Shown here piece by piece: positions 34,520 to 43,456 of a DNA stretch of 64,000 bases. The first letter of the stretch is position 1; every line of letters begins with the position of its first letter. The notes under the pieces were generated by a model that was given only the letters and a program-made list of their open reading frames with translations, made no database searches and had not been told where the DNA came from. Source of the stretch: Streptomyces sp. NBC_00775 (GTDB lineage Bacteria; Actinomycetota; Actinomycetes; Streptomycetales; Streptomycetaceae); the NCBI RefSeq assembly GCF_036347135.1, contig NZ_CP108938.1:6882001-6946000 (forward strand), given 5' to 3'. The translations under genes and the position numbers were made by a program.

Positions 34520-34626
34520 AATAGGCCCAATGGTCGACCCCGAGTGCACTCTCCAGGGCCAAATGGGGGATGGTAGAGACAGTCAGGGCACCTCGAAGAA
34601 GAGGCACAACGTCGGTGAGGGATGAC

Positions 34627-35916
34627 GTGAGCGACAACTCTGTAGTACTGCGGTTCGGCGACGGCGAGTACACCTACCCGGTGATCGACAGCACCGTCGG
34701 CGACAAGGGCTTCGACATCGGGAAGCTCCGCGCCCAGACCGGGCTGGTGACTCTGGACAGCGGGTACGGCAACACCGCCGCCTATAAATCCGCGATCACC
34801 TACCTCGACGGTGAGCAGGGCATCCTCCGGTACCGCGGCTACCCGATCGAGCAGCTGGCCGAGCGCTCCACCTTCCTTGAGGTGGCCTCTCTGCTGATCA
34901 ACGGCGAGCTGCCGAACGTGGACGAGCTGTCCACCTTCAGGAACGAGATCACGCAGCACACCCTGCTGCACGAGGACGTCAAGCGCTTCTTCCAGGGCTT
35001 CCCGCGCGACGCCCACCCGATGGCGATGCTGTCGTCGGTGGTCAGTGCCCTGTCGACGTTCTACCAGGACAGCCACAACCCGTTCGACGAGAAGCAGCGT
35101 CACCTCTCGACGATCCGCCTTCTCGCCAAGCTTCCGACGATCGCGGCGTACGCCTACAAGAAGTCGATCGGTCACCCCTTCGTCTACCCGCGCAACGACC
35201 TCGGGTACGTCGAGAACTTCCTGCGCATGACCTTCTCGGTCCCCGCTCAGGAGTACGACCTCGACCCGGTCGTCGTCGCCGCGCTCGAGAAGCTGCTGAT
35301 CCTGCACGCGGACCACGAGCAGAACTGTTCGACCTCCACCGTGCGTCTGGTCGGCTCCTCGCAGGCGAACATGTTCGCCTCGATCTCCGCCGGCATCTCC
35401 GCCCTGTGGGGCCCGCTGCACGGTGGCGCCAACCAGTCCGTCCTGGAGATGCTCGAGGGCATCCAGGCCAACGGCGGCGACGTCGACTCCTTCATCCGCA
35501 AGGTGAAGAACAAGGAGGACGGCGTCCGCCTGATGGGCTTCGGCCACCGGGTGTACAAGTCCTTCGACCCGCGCGCCAAGATCATCAAGGCCGCCGCGCA
35601 CGACGTCCTCTCGGCCCTCGGCAAGTCCGACGAGCTGCTGGACATCGCGCTCAAGCTGGAGGAGCACGCGCTCTCCGACGACTACTTCGTCTCGCGCAAC
35701 CTCTACCCGAACGTGGACTTCTACACCGGCCTGATCTACCGCGCCATGGGCTTCCCGACCGAGATGTTCACGGTCCTCTTCGCCCTCGGCCGCCTTCCGG
35801 GCTGGATCGCCCAGTGGCACGAGATGATCAAGGAGCCGGGTTCCCGCATCGGCCGCCCGCGCCAGATCTACACCGGCGAGGTCCTGCGCGACTTCGTCCC
35901 GGTCGAGGGTCGCTGA
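34627..35916 (+). CDS. gltA: Citrate synthase
   Basis: The GTG at 34627 has GAGGG five bases upstream and gives MSDNSVVLRF, the usual start of actinobacterial type I citrate synthases; 429 residues. It condenses oxaloacetate and acetyl-CoA as the first step of the citric acid cycle. Visible elements are the N-terminal beta domain (DGEYTYPVIDSTVGDKGFDI), GILRYRGYPIEQLAE, catalytic-region His in LHADHEQNCSTST and WGPLHGGANQSVLEM, the motif MGFGHRVYKSFDPR, and the terminal GRPRQIYTGE. Single gene with its own terminator. A palindrome upstream suggests control. Confidence 0.97.
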   Translation: MSDNSVVLRFGDGEYTYPVIDSTVGDKGFDIGKLRAQTGLVTLDSGYGNTAAYKSAITYLDGEQGILRYRGYPIEQLAERSTFLEVASLLINGELPNVDELSTFRNEITQHTLLHEDVKRFFQGFPRDAHPMAMLSSVVSALSTFYQDSHNPFDEKQRHLSTIRLLAKLPTIAAYAYKKSIGHPFVYPRNDLGYVENFLRMTFSVPAQEYDLDPVVVAALEKLLILHADHEQNCSTSTVRLVGSSQANMFASISAGISALWGPLHGGANQSVLEMLEGIQANGGDVDSFIRKVKNKEDGVRLMGFGHRVYKSFDPRAKIIKAAAHDVLSALGKSDELLDIALKLEEHALSDDYFVSRNLYPNVDFYTGLIYRAMGFPTEMFTVLFALGRLPGWIAQWHEMIKEPGSRIGRPRQIYTGEVLRDFVPVEGR

Positions 35917-35962
35917 GCCTCGTACGCGGGGCTCGCTGAGCCCCGTACAGAAGCAGAAAAAC

Positions 35963-36015
35963 GGAAAGCGCCCTGCTACCAGTCCCCCCACGGGCTGGCA
36001 GTCAGGGCGCTTTCC
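35963..36015 (+). terminator. Terminator after citrate synthase
   Basis: GGAAAGCGCCCTG (35963-35975) pairs with CAGGGCGCTTTCC (36003-36015), and inside it CTACCAG nearly pairs with CTGGCAG, making a long stem. It starts 47 bases past the stop codon. The remaining gap to 36455 holds one more hairpin (36351-36372) and no gene that I can support. Confidence 0.85.
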
Positions 36016-36350
36016 TTGTCCCGGTGCGGATTCCCCCCACGGGATCCGGCCGGGCGTCGGTGGGCAGCGCCTGAATCGCTGCGACGTGCTGCGAGCCAAA
36101 CGAGCAAAACTCGCTGTCCTGCGGTGCGGTCTGCCGGGACGCGCACGACGGGAGGGCCGCTCAAAGCTCCCCGGTGTACGTGCCCCGGCAACGCAATTTC
36201 CGGGAACGTCCCCCAAGACATCCCCAGATGTCAGTCACGCCCCCCAAGACGCTTCTGACACCGCCAACTTAGACTCACGAACCCCTTCGGTGGTTACGTT
36301 CACATCACTGTGATCTGCGTCTCTTGCAAATGTCCTGAAGATACGCAAGA

Positions 36351-36372
36351 GCCCCGATACGACAATCGGGGC
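36351..36372 (-). terminator. Hairpin downstream of copA
   Basis: GCCCCGAT (36351-36358) pairs with ATCGGGGC (36365-36372) over a 6-base loop, 84 bases beyond the copA stop on the minus strand. Confidence 0.5.
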
Positions 36373-36455
36373 CCAAGCGTAAGGAAGATGCGCGAGCCTT
36401 GTGAAGAGCTTATGTGAGGCTGTCGTTGGACTCTAGGGGGACTCTTACCCCGACG

Positions 36456-38693
36456 TCATGAGAATGTCCTGAGCCGAAGGCTGTTCGTCACCACGAACAC
36501 CGACGAGAAGGCCATCGCGGCCCCCGCGATCATCGGGTTCAGCAGACCGGCCGCGGCCAGCGGCAGTGCCGCCACGTTGTAGCCGAAGGCCCAGACCAGG
36601 TTTCCCTTGATCGTGGAGAGGGTCCGCCGCGACAGCCGGATCGCGTCCGCCGCCACCCGCAGATCCCCGCGCACCAGCGTCAGATCGCTCGCCTCGATCG
36701 CCGCGTCCGTGCCCGTACCCATGGCCAGGCCCAGGTCGGCGGTGGCCAGCGCCGCCGCGTCGTTGACCCCGTCGCCGACCATGGCGACGGTGCGGCCCTC
36801 GCTCCGCAGCCGCTTGATCACGTCGACCTTGTCCTCGGGCAGCACCTCCGCGATCACCTCCCCGGCGTCGATGCCGACGGCGCGCGCCACGGCCTGCGCG
36901 ACCGCCCGGTTGTCGCCGGTGAGCAGAACCGGCGTGAGCCCCAGGGCGCGCAGCGCGCGCACGGCCTCCGCGCTCGTCTCCTTGATCGCGTCGGCGACGG
37001 TCAGGACGCCGAGTGCCACGCCGTCCCGGGCGACCACGACGGCCGTACGTCCCTCCGCCTCGGCCGCGGCCTTGGCGCGGGCCAGCTCCTCCGGGAGCAC
37101 CTCCAGGAACCGGCCCACCGTGACGTCAGAGCCGTCCACGCGCCCGCGCACGCCGCGCCCCGGCACGTTCGCGAAGTCCTCCACCACCGGAAACGCCCCA
37201 GCGCGCTCCTGAGCGCCCGCCGCGACGGCCTGGGCAATGGGATGCTCGGAGGCGTGTTCCAGGGCGCCGGCGAGCCGCAGGACGTCCTTCTCGGCGGCGC
37301 CGTCGACGACGTACACCTCTTGAAGTTTCATTCGTCCCGTCGTCACCGTCCCGGTCTTGTCCAGGACGACGGTGTCGACGCGGCGCGTGGACTCCAGGAC
37401 CTCGGGTCCCTTGATGAGGATGCCGAGCTGGGCGCCGCGTCCCGTGCCGACCATCAGGGCGGTCGGTGTGGCCAGGCCCAGCGCGCACGGGCAGGCGATG
37501 ATCAGTACCGCGACGGCCGCGGTGAACGCGGCGACCGTGTCGCCCGTGACCGCGAGCCAGACCCCGAACGTGCCGAGCGCGATCAGCAGCACCACCGGCA
37601 CGAAGATCCCGGAGATCCGGTCGGCGAGCCGCTGCACCTCCGCCTTGCCGTTCTGCGCGTCCTCGACGAGCCGCGCCATCCGCGCGAGCTGGGTGTCGGC
37701 GCCGACCCGGCCGGCCTCGACGACGAGCCGGCCCCCGGCGTTCACGGTCGCGCCGGTCACCGCGTCGCCGACGGTCACGTCCACCGGCACCGACTCGCCC
37801 GTCAGCATGGAGGCGTCGACGGCGGAGTACCCCTCCACCACCGTCCCGTCGGTGGCGATCTTCTCGCCGGGCCGTACGACGAAACGGTCGCCGGCCGCGA
37901 GCTGCGAGACGGGGACACGGACCTCACGGCCGTCGCGCAGCACGGCCACGTCCTTCGCGCCCAGCTCCATCAGCGCCCGCAGCGCCGCCCCCGCGCGCCG
38001 CTTGGAGCGGGCCTCCAGGTAGCGGCCGAGCAGGATGAACGCGACGACACCGGCGGCGACTTCGAGATAGAGCGCCGAGGAACCGTCCGTACGCGAGACG
38101 GTGAGGTCGAAGCCGTGCCGCATGCCCGGCATCCCGGCGTCCCCGAAGAACAGCGCCCACAGGGACCAGCCGAACGCGGCGAGCGTGCCGACCGAGACCA
38201 GCGTGTCCATGGTGGCCGCGCCGTGCCGCGCGTTGGTGAACGCCGCCCGGTGGAAGGGCAGTCCGCCCCAGACGACGACGGGCGCGGCGAGCGTCAGTGA
38301 GAGCCACTGCCAGTTGTCGAACTGGAGGGCCGGGACCATCGACAGCAGGACGACGGGGAGGGCGAGGAGGGCGGAGACGGTGAGGCGTACGCGCAGGGCG
38401 GCGAGTTCGGGGTCGCACTCCTCGGCCGCGTCCTCGACCGGCTCGGGCGGCGGGGGCTCCTCGGCCGTGTATCCCGTCTTCACCACGGTGGCGATCAGAT
38501 CGGCGACCTGTACCCCCACGGGGTAGGAGACCTTCGCCTTCTCCGTCGCGTAGTTGACCGTGGCGGTGACGCCGTCCATGCGGTTGAGCTTCTTCTCGAC
38601 GCGGGCCGCGCAGGAGGCGCAGGTCATTCCGCCGATCGTGAGTTCGACTTCCGAGGTCGTGCCTATGGGGGTGTCAGCGAGGGTGCTGGTCAC
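36456..38693 (-). CDS. copA: Copper-exporting P1B-type ATPase
   Basis: The GTG at 38693 with GGAG seven bases upstream is preferred over an ATG ten codons earlier. The 745-residue pump has one N-terminal heavy-metal domain ([16 protein letters not shown]), the copper-site helix [11 protein letters not shown], the phosphorylation motif DKTGTVTTG, the P1B motif EHPIAQA, the [10 protein letters not shown] hinge, and a C-terminal helix pair with [15 protein letters not shown] and [12 protein letters not shown], whose N, Y, M and S residues fit Cu(I) specificity. It exports Cu(I) using ATP. It lies 96 bases after copZ, on the same strand, so both are probably induced together by copper. Confidence 0.95.
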   Translation of the reverse strand: MTSTLADTPIGTTSEVELTIGGMTCASCAARVEKKLNRMDGVTATVNYATEKAKVSYPVGVQVADLIATVVKTGYTAEEPPPPEPVEDAAEECDPELAALRVRLTVSALLALPVVLLSMVPALQFDNWQWLSLTLAAPVVVWGGLPFHRAAFTNARHGAATMDTLVSVGTLAAFGWSLWALFFGDAGMPGMRHGFDLTVSRTDGSSALYLEVAAGVVAFILLGRYLEARSKRRAGAALRALMELGAKDVAVLRDGREVRVPVSQLAAGDRFVVRPGEKIATDGTVVEGYSAVDASMLTGESVPVDVTVGDAVTGATVNAGGRLVVEAGRVGADTQLARMARLVEDAQNGKAEVQRLADRISGIFVPVVLLIALGTFGVWLAVTGDTVAAFTAAVAVLIIACPCALGLATPTALMVGTGRGAQLGILIKGPEVLESTRRVDTVVLDKTGTVTTGRMKLQEVYVVDGAAEKDVLRLAGALEHASEHPIAQAVAAGAQERAGAFPVVEDFANVPGRGVRGRVDGSDVTVGRFLEVLPEELARAKAAAEAEGRTAVVVARDGVALGVLTVADAIKETSAEAVRALRALGLTPVLLTGDNRAVAQAVARAVGIDAGEVIAEVLPEDKVDVIKRLRSEGRTVAMVGDGVNDAAALATADLGLAMGTGTDAAIEASDLTLVRGDLRVAADAIRLSRRTLSTIKGNLVWAFGYNVAALPLAAAGLLNPMIAGAAMAFSSVFVVTNSLRLRTFS

Positions 38694-38789
38694 GTCCGTA
38701 CTCCAGGGAGAGGACCGGGCCATGCGGAGCCAGTATCAGCTGGTCGGCACGGCCCGGTGCGGAGGAGGTGCTGCTGAGGAGCTGACCGC

Positions 38790-39029
38790 TCAGGCCTTGT
38801 CGACGAGTTCGAAGCCCGCCTCGTCGACCGCGGCGCGCACGGCGTCCTCGTCGAGCGGCGCGGCGGAGACGACGGTGACCTCGCCGGTGGAGGCTACGGC
38901 CTTCACCGAGGTGACGCCGGCGATGCCGGAGATCTCGCCGGAGACGGAGCCTTCACAGTGCCCGCAGCTCATCCCGCTGACCTGGTAGACGGTCGTGACG
39001 GAACCCGGGGTGTCGGTCTGCGCGCTCAT
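38790..39029 (-). CDS. copZ: Copper chaperone, heavy-metal-associated domain
   Basis: This 79-residue protein is a single HMA domain with the metal loop GMSCGHCEGSV and the family fold (VYQVSGM ... VTSVKAVASTGEVTVVSAAPLDEDAVRAAVDEAGFEL). It would carry Cu(I) in the cytosol to CopA or to a CsoR-type sensor. The loop has the MxCxHC form typical of actinobacterial CopZ. It is upstream of copA, and a CsoR-like palindrome sits 45 bases before its start, so it is the first gene of the copper operon. Confidence 0.95.
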   Translation of the reverse strand: MSAQTDTPGSVTTVYQVSGMSCGHCEGSVSGEISGIAGVTSVKAVASTGEVTVVSAAPLDEDAVRAAVDEAGFELVDKA

Positions 39030-39073
39030 GGCGTACTCCTCATCGAGGCGTGTGGGGCTTGGGAGACCCAGGC

Positions 39074-39092
39074 TATACCCCTAGGGGGTATT
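39074..39092 (-). promoter_or_regulatory. CsoR-like copper operator
   Basis: ATACCCCTAGGGGGTAT (39075-39091) is a near-perfect palindrome of the form recognised by actinobacterial CsoR repressors, which leave DNA when Cu(I) binds. It lies 46-62 bases upstream of copZ and covers the stop codon of the PrsW-type gene, so the copper promoter is embedded in the end of that gene. Confidence 0.78.
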
Positions 39093-40031
39093 TCTCCAAG
39101 TAGGGTCACGGCGCGCCAGCGAGCGCACCCAAGCGATCCCGGCGAGCGAGACGAGGACCAGGCCGCCGACCGAGAACAGCGTGAAGAGATGTTCCTGCTC
39201 GTCGGTGGGCCGCGGCATGTAGCCCTGCCCGAAGAGCTTCCTGTCGAGCCCCGTACTGGTCAGCCGCGCCACCAGCCAGAGCGCGATGCCGTGCGTCGAG
39301 TCCCAGAAGGCGTGCAGCAGGGAGGCGCCGAGGTAGGTGCCGAGCACCGGAGAGGGGAACTCGAAGCGCCCGTTCGGGCGGCGGTACGCCAGCAGCACCG
39401 CACCCGCGATCGCGGTCCACAGGCCGTGCCCGAACGGGGCGAGCACCCCGCGCAGGATCTCGGTCTCCAGGAGCGCGCGCAGGTCGACCCCCTTGAGGGA
39501 GACGGCGGCGTTGAGCGCGTACCCCGCGCTCTCCAGGGCCGCGAAGCCGAACCCGACGGTCGCGCCGAGCATCAGACCGGCCCGCAGCCCGCGGATACGG
39601 GGCTGCCGGCGCAGCACGAACATCAGCGCGGCGAGCTTCACCGCCTCCTCGATCAGCCCGACGCCGACGTACATCCCCAGCGAGGGGTGGAGCAGGTAGT
39701 ACTCCATCACCGACGCGCCGAGCACACCGAGCGTGCCGCCGGTCAGGAAGCAGCCGAGGATCAGGTTCACTCCCAGATCGCGGCCGTGCCGCTCGTACGC
39801 CCAGAGCGCGAAGACGATCGGGACCAGGAAGCTGCCGAGCAGGATCAGGGTCGGCAGCAGCGTGGTGTTCTTCGTCGCGTACGTGACGAGCGCGGTCAGT
39901 GCCCAGAGCGCGAGCCCGATGCCCAGGCAACGCTTCCACAGTCCGGCGCGGATCTGGGGGTACGGCTGCGGGGGCTGCTGGGGTCCGGGAATGCGGGCCC
40001 GGGGTGCACCGGGCGGCTGATTCTGGGTCAC
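39081..40031 (-). CDS. PrsW-family intramembrane protease
   Basis: The 316-residue membrane protein has a Pro-rich cytosolic start and eight or nine hydrophobic helices. It carries the PrsW motifs: LIEEAVKLAAL (the EExxK of the active site), GFAALESAGYAL, FGHGLWTAIAG and SLLHAFWDS. Members are predicted metal-dependent CAAX/PrsW-type proteases that cleave membrane-spanning anti-sigma factors in some bacteria. The substrate here is unknown, and no anti-sigma factor is encoded nearby. Its 3' end overlaps the copper operator. A 28-base palindrome sits just upstream of its GTG start. Confidence 0.9.
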   Translation of the reverse strand: MTQNQPPGAPRARIPGPQQPPQPYPQIRAGLWKRCLGIGLALWALTALVTYATKNTTLLPTLILLGSFLVPIVFALWAYERHGRDLGVNLILGCFLTGGTLGVLGASVMEYYLLHPSLGMYVGVGLIEEAVKLAALMFVLRRQPRIRGLRAGLMLGATVGFGFAALESAGYALNAAVSLKGVDLRALLETEILRGVLAPFGHGLWTAIAGAVLLAYRRPNGRFEFPSPVLGTYLGASLLHAFWDSTHGIALWLVARLTSTGLDRKLFGQGYMPRPTDEQEHLFTLFSVGGLVLVSLAGIAWVRSLARRDPTWRNTP

Positions 40032-40044
40032 GGCTCGTCCCTCG

Positions 40045-40072
40045 GGTTCGGACAGGTCAATTTGTCCGAACC
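40045..40072 (-). promoter_or_regulatory. 28-base palindrome upstream of the PrsW gene
   Basis: GGTTCGGACA (40045-40054) and TGTCCGAACC (40063-40072) are perfect complements separated by 8 bases, starting 14 bases from the start codon. Directly next to it is ATGGGGGATACCCCCTAT (40074-40091), which resembles but does not match the CsoR box. Operator is likely by symmetry and place; the regulator is unknown. Confidence 0.55.
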
Positions 40073-40127
40073 TTATGGGGGATACCCCCTATGTCGCAGT
40101 CCGGGGCACCCATTCTGATCACGCCGG

Positions 40128-40835
40128 TCAGGAACTCGGAGTCCTGGTGACGTCCGTGGGGGCCGGAGGTGTGGTCACGTCCGCCGGGGTGACCGTCCGG
40201 CCGTTGACCAGCGGCTCCAGGTAGCGGAACAGCACGTTCTTCAACTCCCGGACGTACGCCTCGCGCTCGGCTCCTTCATGGGCGAGGACCAGCTCCAGGC
40301 CCGCCTTGTACATGCCCAGGCAGACATGCGCGGTGCGGCTGATGTCGGCGGCCGGCGCGTCGGGCAGGAACGAGGAGAGCAGCACCTCGATCCGGGCGAC
40401 CAGGGTCGCGTGCAGGGCGTCGTGCTCCTCGGTGATCCGGCCCGGGATGTCCGGACCGTGCATCAGCGCGAAGAACACGGGGTGGTCGCAGTTGAAGGCG
40501 ACGAAGCGGTCGACGGCGGCGCCGACCGCCTCCTCCAGCGGAGTCGCGGGGTCGACCGGCGCGAGTGCCTCGCCGTACGTCGCGCGCATCTCGTGCATGA
40601 GCCGGTCGCCCAGCTCGATCGCGATGGCCTCCTTGTTCGGGAAGAACTGGTACAGCGTGCCCGGCGAGACGCCTGCCTCGCGGGCGATGGCGTTGGTGCT
40701 CGCGGAGGTGTAGCCGGTCGCGCAGAAGACGGCGGCGGCGGCCTCCAGCAGCTGGGCGATACGGCGCTCGCCGCGGGCCTGCCGGCGGACGGGCCGTTCG
40801 TCGGCGGTCTGCTGCTTCTCGGGCGTCTCCGGCAC
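40128..40835 (-). CDS. TetR-family repressor
   Basis: The GTG at 40835 follows GGGGA by about six bases; longer in-frame starts would run through the operators. The 235-residue protein has a TetR helix-turn-helix (RIAQLLEAAAAVFCATGYTSASTNAIAREAGVSPGTLYQFFPNKEAI) and a helical ligand domain. It is divergent from the MMPL transporter, with two similar palindromes between the genes. It most likely represses the transporter and itself, released by the transporter's substrate. The Thr/Pro-rich C-terminal tail is probably disordered. Confidence 0.93.
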   Translation of the reverse strand: MPETPEKQQTADERPVRRQARGERRIAQLLEAAAAVFCATGYTSASTNAIAREAGVSPGTLYQFFPNKEAIAIELGDRLMHEMRATYGEALAPVDPATPLEEAVGAAVDRFVAFNCDHPVFFALMHGPDIPGRITEEHDALHATLVARIEVLLSSFLPDAPAADISRTAHVCLGMYKAGLELVLAHEGAEREAYVRELKNVLFRYLEPLVNGRTVTPADVTTPPAPTDVTRTPSS

Positions 40836-40867
40836 GAGTTGTCCCCAGCTTTCCGAACGAGATTGAC

Positions 40868-40920
40868 AAACGCGAGTGCTCGCTCGCATTCTGGTGAAAC
40901 GCGAGCGATCTCTCGTGTTT
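40868..40920. promoter_or_regulatory. Two TetR-type operators
   Basis: AAACGCGAGTGCTCGCTCG (from 40868) and AAACGCGAGCGATCTCTCG (from 40897) share the left half AAACGCGAG and a right half of the form CTCGYRTTT. Each is a palindrome of about 23 bases, and they lie about 29 bases apart in the TetR-MMPL divergent region. Confidence 0.72.
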
Positions 40921-41002
40921 GCCAATTCTATGGCAATAGTCGACCCATGCTGCCTGAACGGACGGACGGGACGCAGGGTCACGGTGAAGGGGACACCGCA
41001 CG

Positions 41003-43411
41003 ATGACCGAAGACAGCAGCGCGGGCGACAGCCCTGGCCGGGGCGGGCGCCGGGGTGGGGGCGAGGGTCGCGCGAGCGGTTCGGGCGCCGGGCCGCAGGT
41101 GGATGAACCGCCGGTGAGCCGTTCGAGCGTGGGCGGCTGGACCCGTTTCGTCACCGCGAGGCCACGGCTTTCCCTGCTCGTCGCGCTGCTGCTCACCGCG
41201 CTCGCCGTGGTCGCCGGCAGCGGGGTCGCCGACCGGCTGGGCAGCGGCGGCTGGGAGGCCCCGGACGCCGAGTCCACCTACGCGACCAAGGCCCTGGAGC
41301 GGGAGTTCCCCGCCTCGCAGCCCAATCTGCTGCTCCTCCTCGACTCCGGGAGCGCCTCGGCCGACGATCCGTCGGTCGCCGCCGAGGCGAATCGGCTCAC
41401 GGCGCGGCTCGCCACCGAGCGGGGCGTCACCGGCGTCGGTTCGTACTGGCAGTCCGGCTCACCGGCACTGAAGGCGAAGGACGGGCACGAGGCGCTGATC
41501 GCCGCGCGGATCACGGGCGACGAGAAGACCGCCAGTGACACCCTGGACCGCCTCGCGCCCTCCTACCGGGGCAAGCACGGATCGGTCCAGGTCAAGGTCG
41601 GCGGCCCCGTCGCCGTGCGGCACGAAATGCAGAACACCATCCGCGAGGACCTGACCCGCGCCGAGCTGATCGCCCTGCCGGTGACCCTCGTCCTGCTGGT
41701 GATGGTCTTCGGCAGCGCGGTCGCGGCCCTGCTGCCGCTCGGGGTGGGCATCATCGCGATCCTGGGCACGAACGCGGTGCTGCGCGGCCTCACCGAGTTC
41801 ACCGACGTCTCGGTCTTCGCGATGAACCTCACCACGGCCCTGGGGCTCGGCCTCGCCATCGACTACGCCCTGTTCATCGTCCGCAGGTTCCGCGAGGAAC
41901 TCGCCACGGGCGCCGAGCCGTTGACCGCCGTCGGCACCACCCTGCGCACCGCCGGGCGCACGGTCCTCTTCTCCTCCCTCACGGTCGCCGTGTCACTGGC
42001 CGCGATGCTGCTCTTCCCGCAGTACTTCCTGCGCTCCTTCGCGTACGCGGGCATCGCCGTGGTGCTGCTGGCCGCGGCCGCCGCGCTGATCCTGCTCCCG
42101 GCGGCACTGGTGCTGCTCGGGAACCGGGTGAACTCCCTCGACCTGCGGCGCCTGTTCAGGCGCGGCAAGCCGCGCACAACCGGTGACGGAGAGGCGGGGG
42201 CGGTCGGTGAAGGCGGCCTCTGGGGACGCATGGCCGACCTCGTCATGCGCAGGGCACCGATCTTCGCGGTGGCCACCACGGTCGGCCTGATCGTCCTCGG
42301 ACTGCCCTTCCTCGGCGTCAAGTTCGGCACCGCGGACGACCGTCAGCTGCCCTCCGGCGCCGAGTCCCATGTGGTGCAGCAGCACATACGGGACGGCTTC
42401 CCGGGCAGCCCCGGCGGCGGCCTGGAGGTGCTCGCCGAGGGGCGGGCGACCGCGACCCAGTACGCGCGGTACAAGGACCGGATCGCCGCACTGCCCGAGG
42501 TGCTGCGGGTGGACGGGCCGCTGGTGAAGGGCGACTCGGCGTACTTCACGGTCCTGCCGAAGGGCGAGGCCGTCGACGAACGGGCCCAGCACCTGGTGGG
42601 CGAACTCCGCGCGACGGACGCCCCGTTCGACACGTCGGTGACCGGCACGGCAGCCGTCCTCGTCGACTCCAAGCACGCGATAGCCGACCGGCTCCCCTGG
42701 GCTGCGGCCTTCATCGCGATCGTCACTCTGCTGCTGGTGTTCCTGCTGACCGGCAGCGTGCTGATCCCGATCCAGGCGGTCCTGCTCAACGCGCTCAGCC
42801 TGACGGCGATGTTCGGCGCGGTGGTCTGGGTCTTCCAGGACGGCCATCTCTCCGGCCTGCTCAGCTTCACCAGCCCGGGCTCGATCGAGACGACCCTCCC
42901 GGTCCTGATGTTCTGCGTCGCGTTCGGCCTCTCCATGGACTACGGCGTCTTCCTCCTCTCCCGGATAAAGGAGGAGTACGACCACACCGGCGACCACCGG
43001 GAGGCGGTCCGCTTCGGCCTCCAGCGCACCGGCGGGCTGATCACCGCGGCCGCGGTCATCCTCGCGGTGGTCATGGTCGCCATCGGCACCTCGCGCGTGA
43101 CCAACACGAAGATGCTCGGCCTGGGCATCGCGCTCGCCGTGCTGATGGACGCGATGGTCGTCCGCAGCCTGCTGGTCCCGGCGGTCATGCGCCTCACGGG
43201 CCGCGCCACTTGGTGGGCACCGGGACCGCTGCGCCGATTCCACGACCGGTTCGGGCTCAGCGAGGGGGAGGGGCCGGCGGCTGCCGTCCCGGAAGGTACC
43301 GCCTCGGACCCGGAAGAAGCAGGCGAGCGGGGTGCTCGGGACAAGGAGGAAGGCGATCGGGGCAAGGAGAAGGGTGATCGGGGCCGGGACAAGGCAGAGG
43401 CGCGGGGCTAG
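41003..43411 (+). CDS. MMPL-family (RND) transporter
   Basis: The 802-residue protein has the MMPL/RND layout: a helix near residue 50, an extracytoplasmic domain (about 75-210), five helices with the intramembrane motif GLGLAIDYALFIV, then a second extracytoplasmic domain (after GVKFGTADDRQLPSG) and five helices with the matching FGLSMDYGVFLLSRIKEEY. The charged Asp in both motifs is the proton path. Members export lipids, pigments or antibiotics. The C-terminal tail is a long charged repeat (DKEEGDRGKEKGDRGRDK). Its start codon lies 167 bases from the divergent TetR gene, with its operators between. Confidence 0.93.
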   Translation: MTEDSSAGDSPGRGGRRGGGEGRASGSGAGPQVDEPPVSRSSVGGWTRFVTARPRLSLLVALLLTALAVVAGSGVADRLGSGGWEAPDAESTYATKALEREFPASQPNLLLLLDSGSASADDPSVAAEANRLTARLATERGVTGVGSYWQSGSPALKAKDGHEALIAARITGDEKTASDTLDRLAPSYRGKHGSVQVKVGGPVAVRHEMQNTIREDLTRAELIALPVTLVLLVMVFGSAVAALLPLGVGIIAILGTNAVLRGLTEFTDVSVFAMNLTTALGLGLAIDYALFIVRRFREELATGAEPLTAVGTTLRTAGRTVLFSSLTVAVSLAAMLLFPQYFLRSFAYAGIAVVLLAAAAALILLPAALVLLGNRVNSLDLRRLFRRGKPRTTGDGEAGAVGEGGLWGRMADLVMRRAPIFAVATTVGLIVLGLPFLGVKFGTADDRQLPSGAESHVVQQHIRDGFPGSPGGGLEVLAEGRATATQYARYKDRIAALPEVLRVDGPLVKGDSAYFTVLPKGEAVDERAQHLVGELRATDAPFDTSVTGTAAVLVDSKHAIADRLPWAAAFIAIVTLLLVFLLTGSVLIPIQAVLLNALSLTAMFGAVVWVFQDGHLSGLLSFTSPGSIETTLPVLMFCVAFGLSMDYGVFLLSRIKEEYDHTGDHREAVRFGLQRTGGLITAAAVILAVVMVAIGTSRVTNTKMLGLGIALAVLMDAMVVRSLLVPAVMRLTGRATWWAPGPLRRFHDRFGLSEGEGPAAAVPEGTASDPEEAGERGARDKEEGDRGKEKGDRGRDKAEARG

Positions 43412-43456
43412 CGTTCACTCCGGAAGGCGATGATCTCCGGGTGGAGGGCGAGACGG

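Noticed and set aside
36016..36313. Possible small genes in the gap between citrate synthase and copA
   Set aside because: The short frames have no ribosome site and no hydrophobic or domain pattern; the region contains two hairpins and probably only terminators.
40074..40091. Second CsoR box upstream of the PrsW gene
   Set aside because: The symmetry is G5-ATA-C5 rather than the ATACCCC-TA-GGGGTAT of the copZ box, so I keep it only as a lead.
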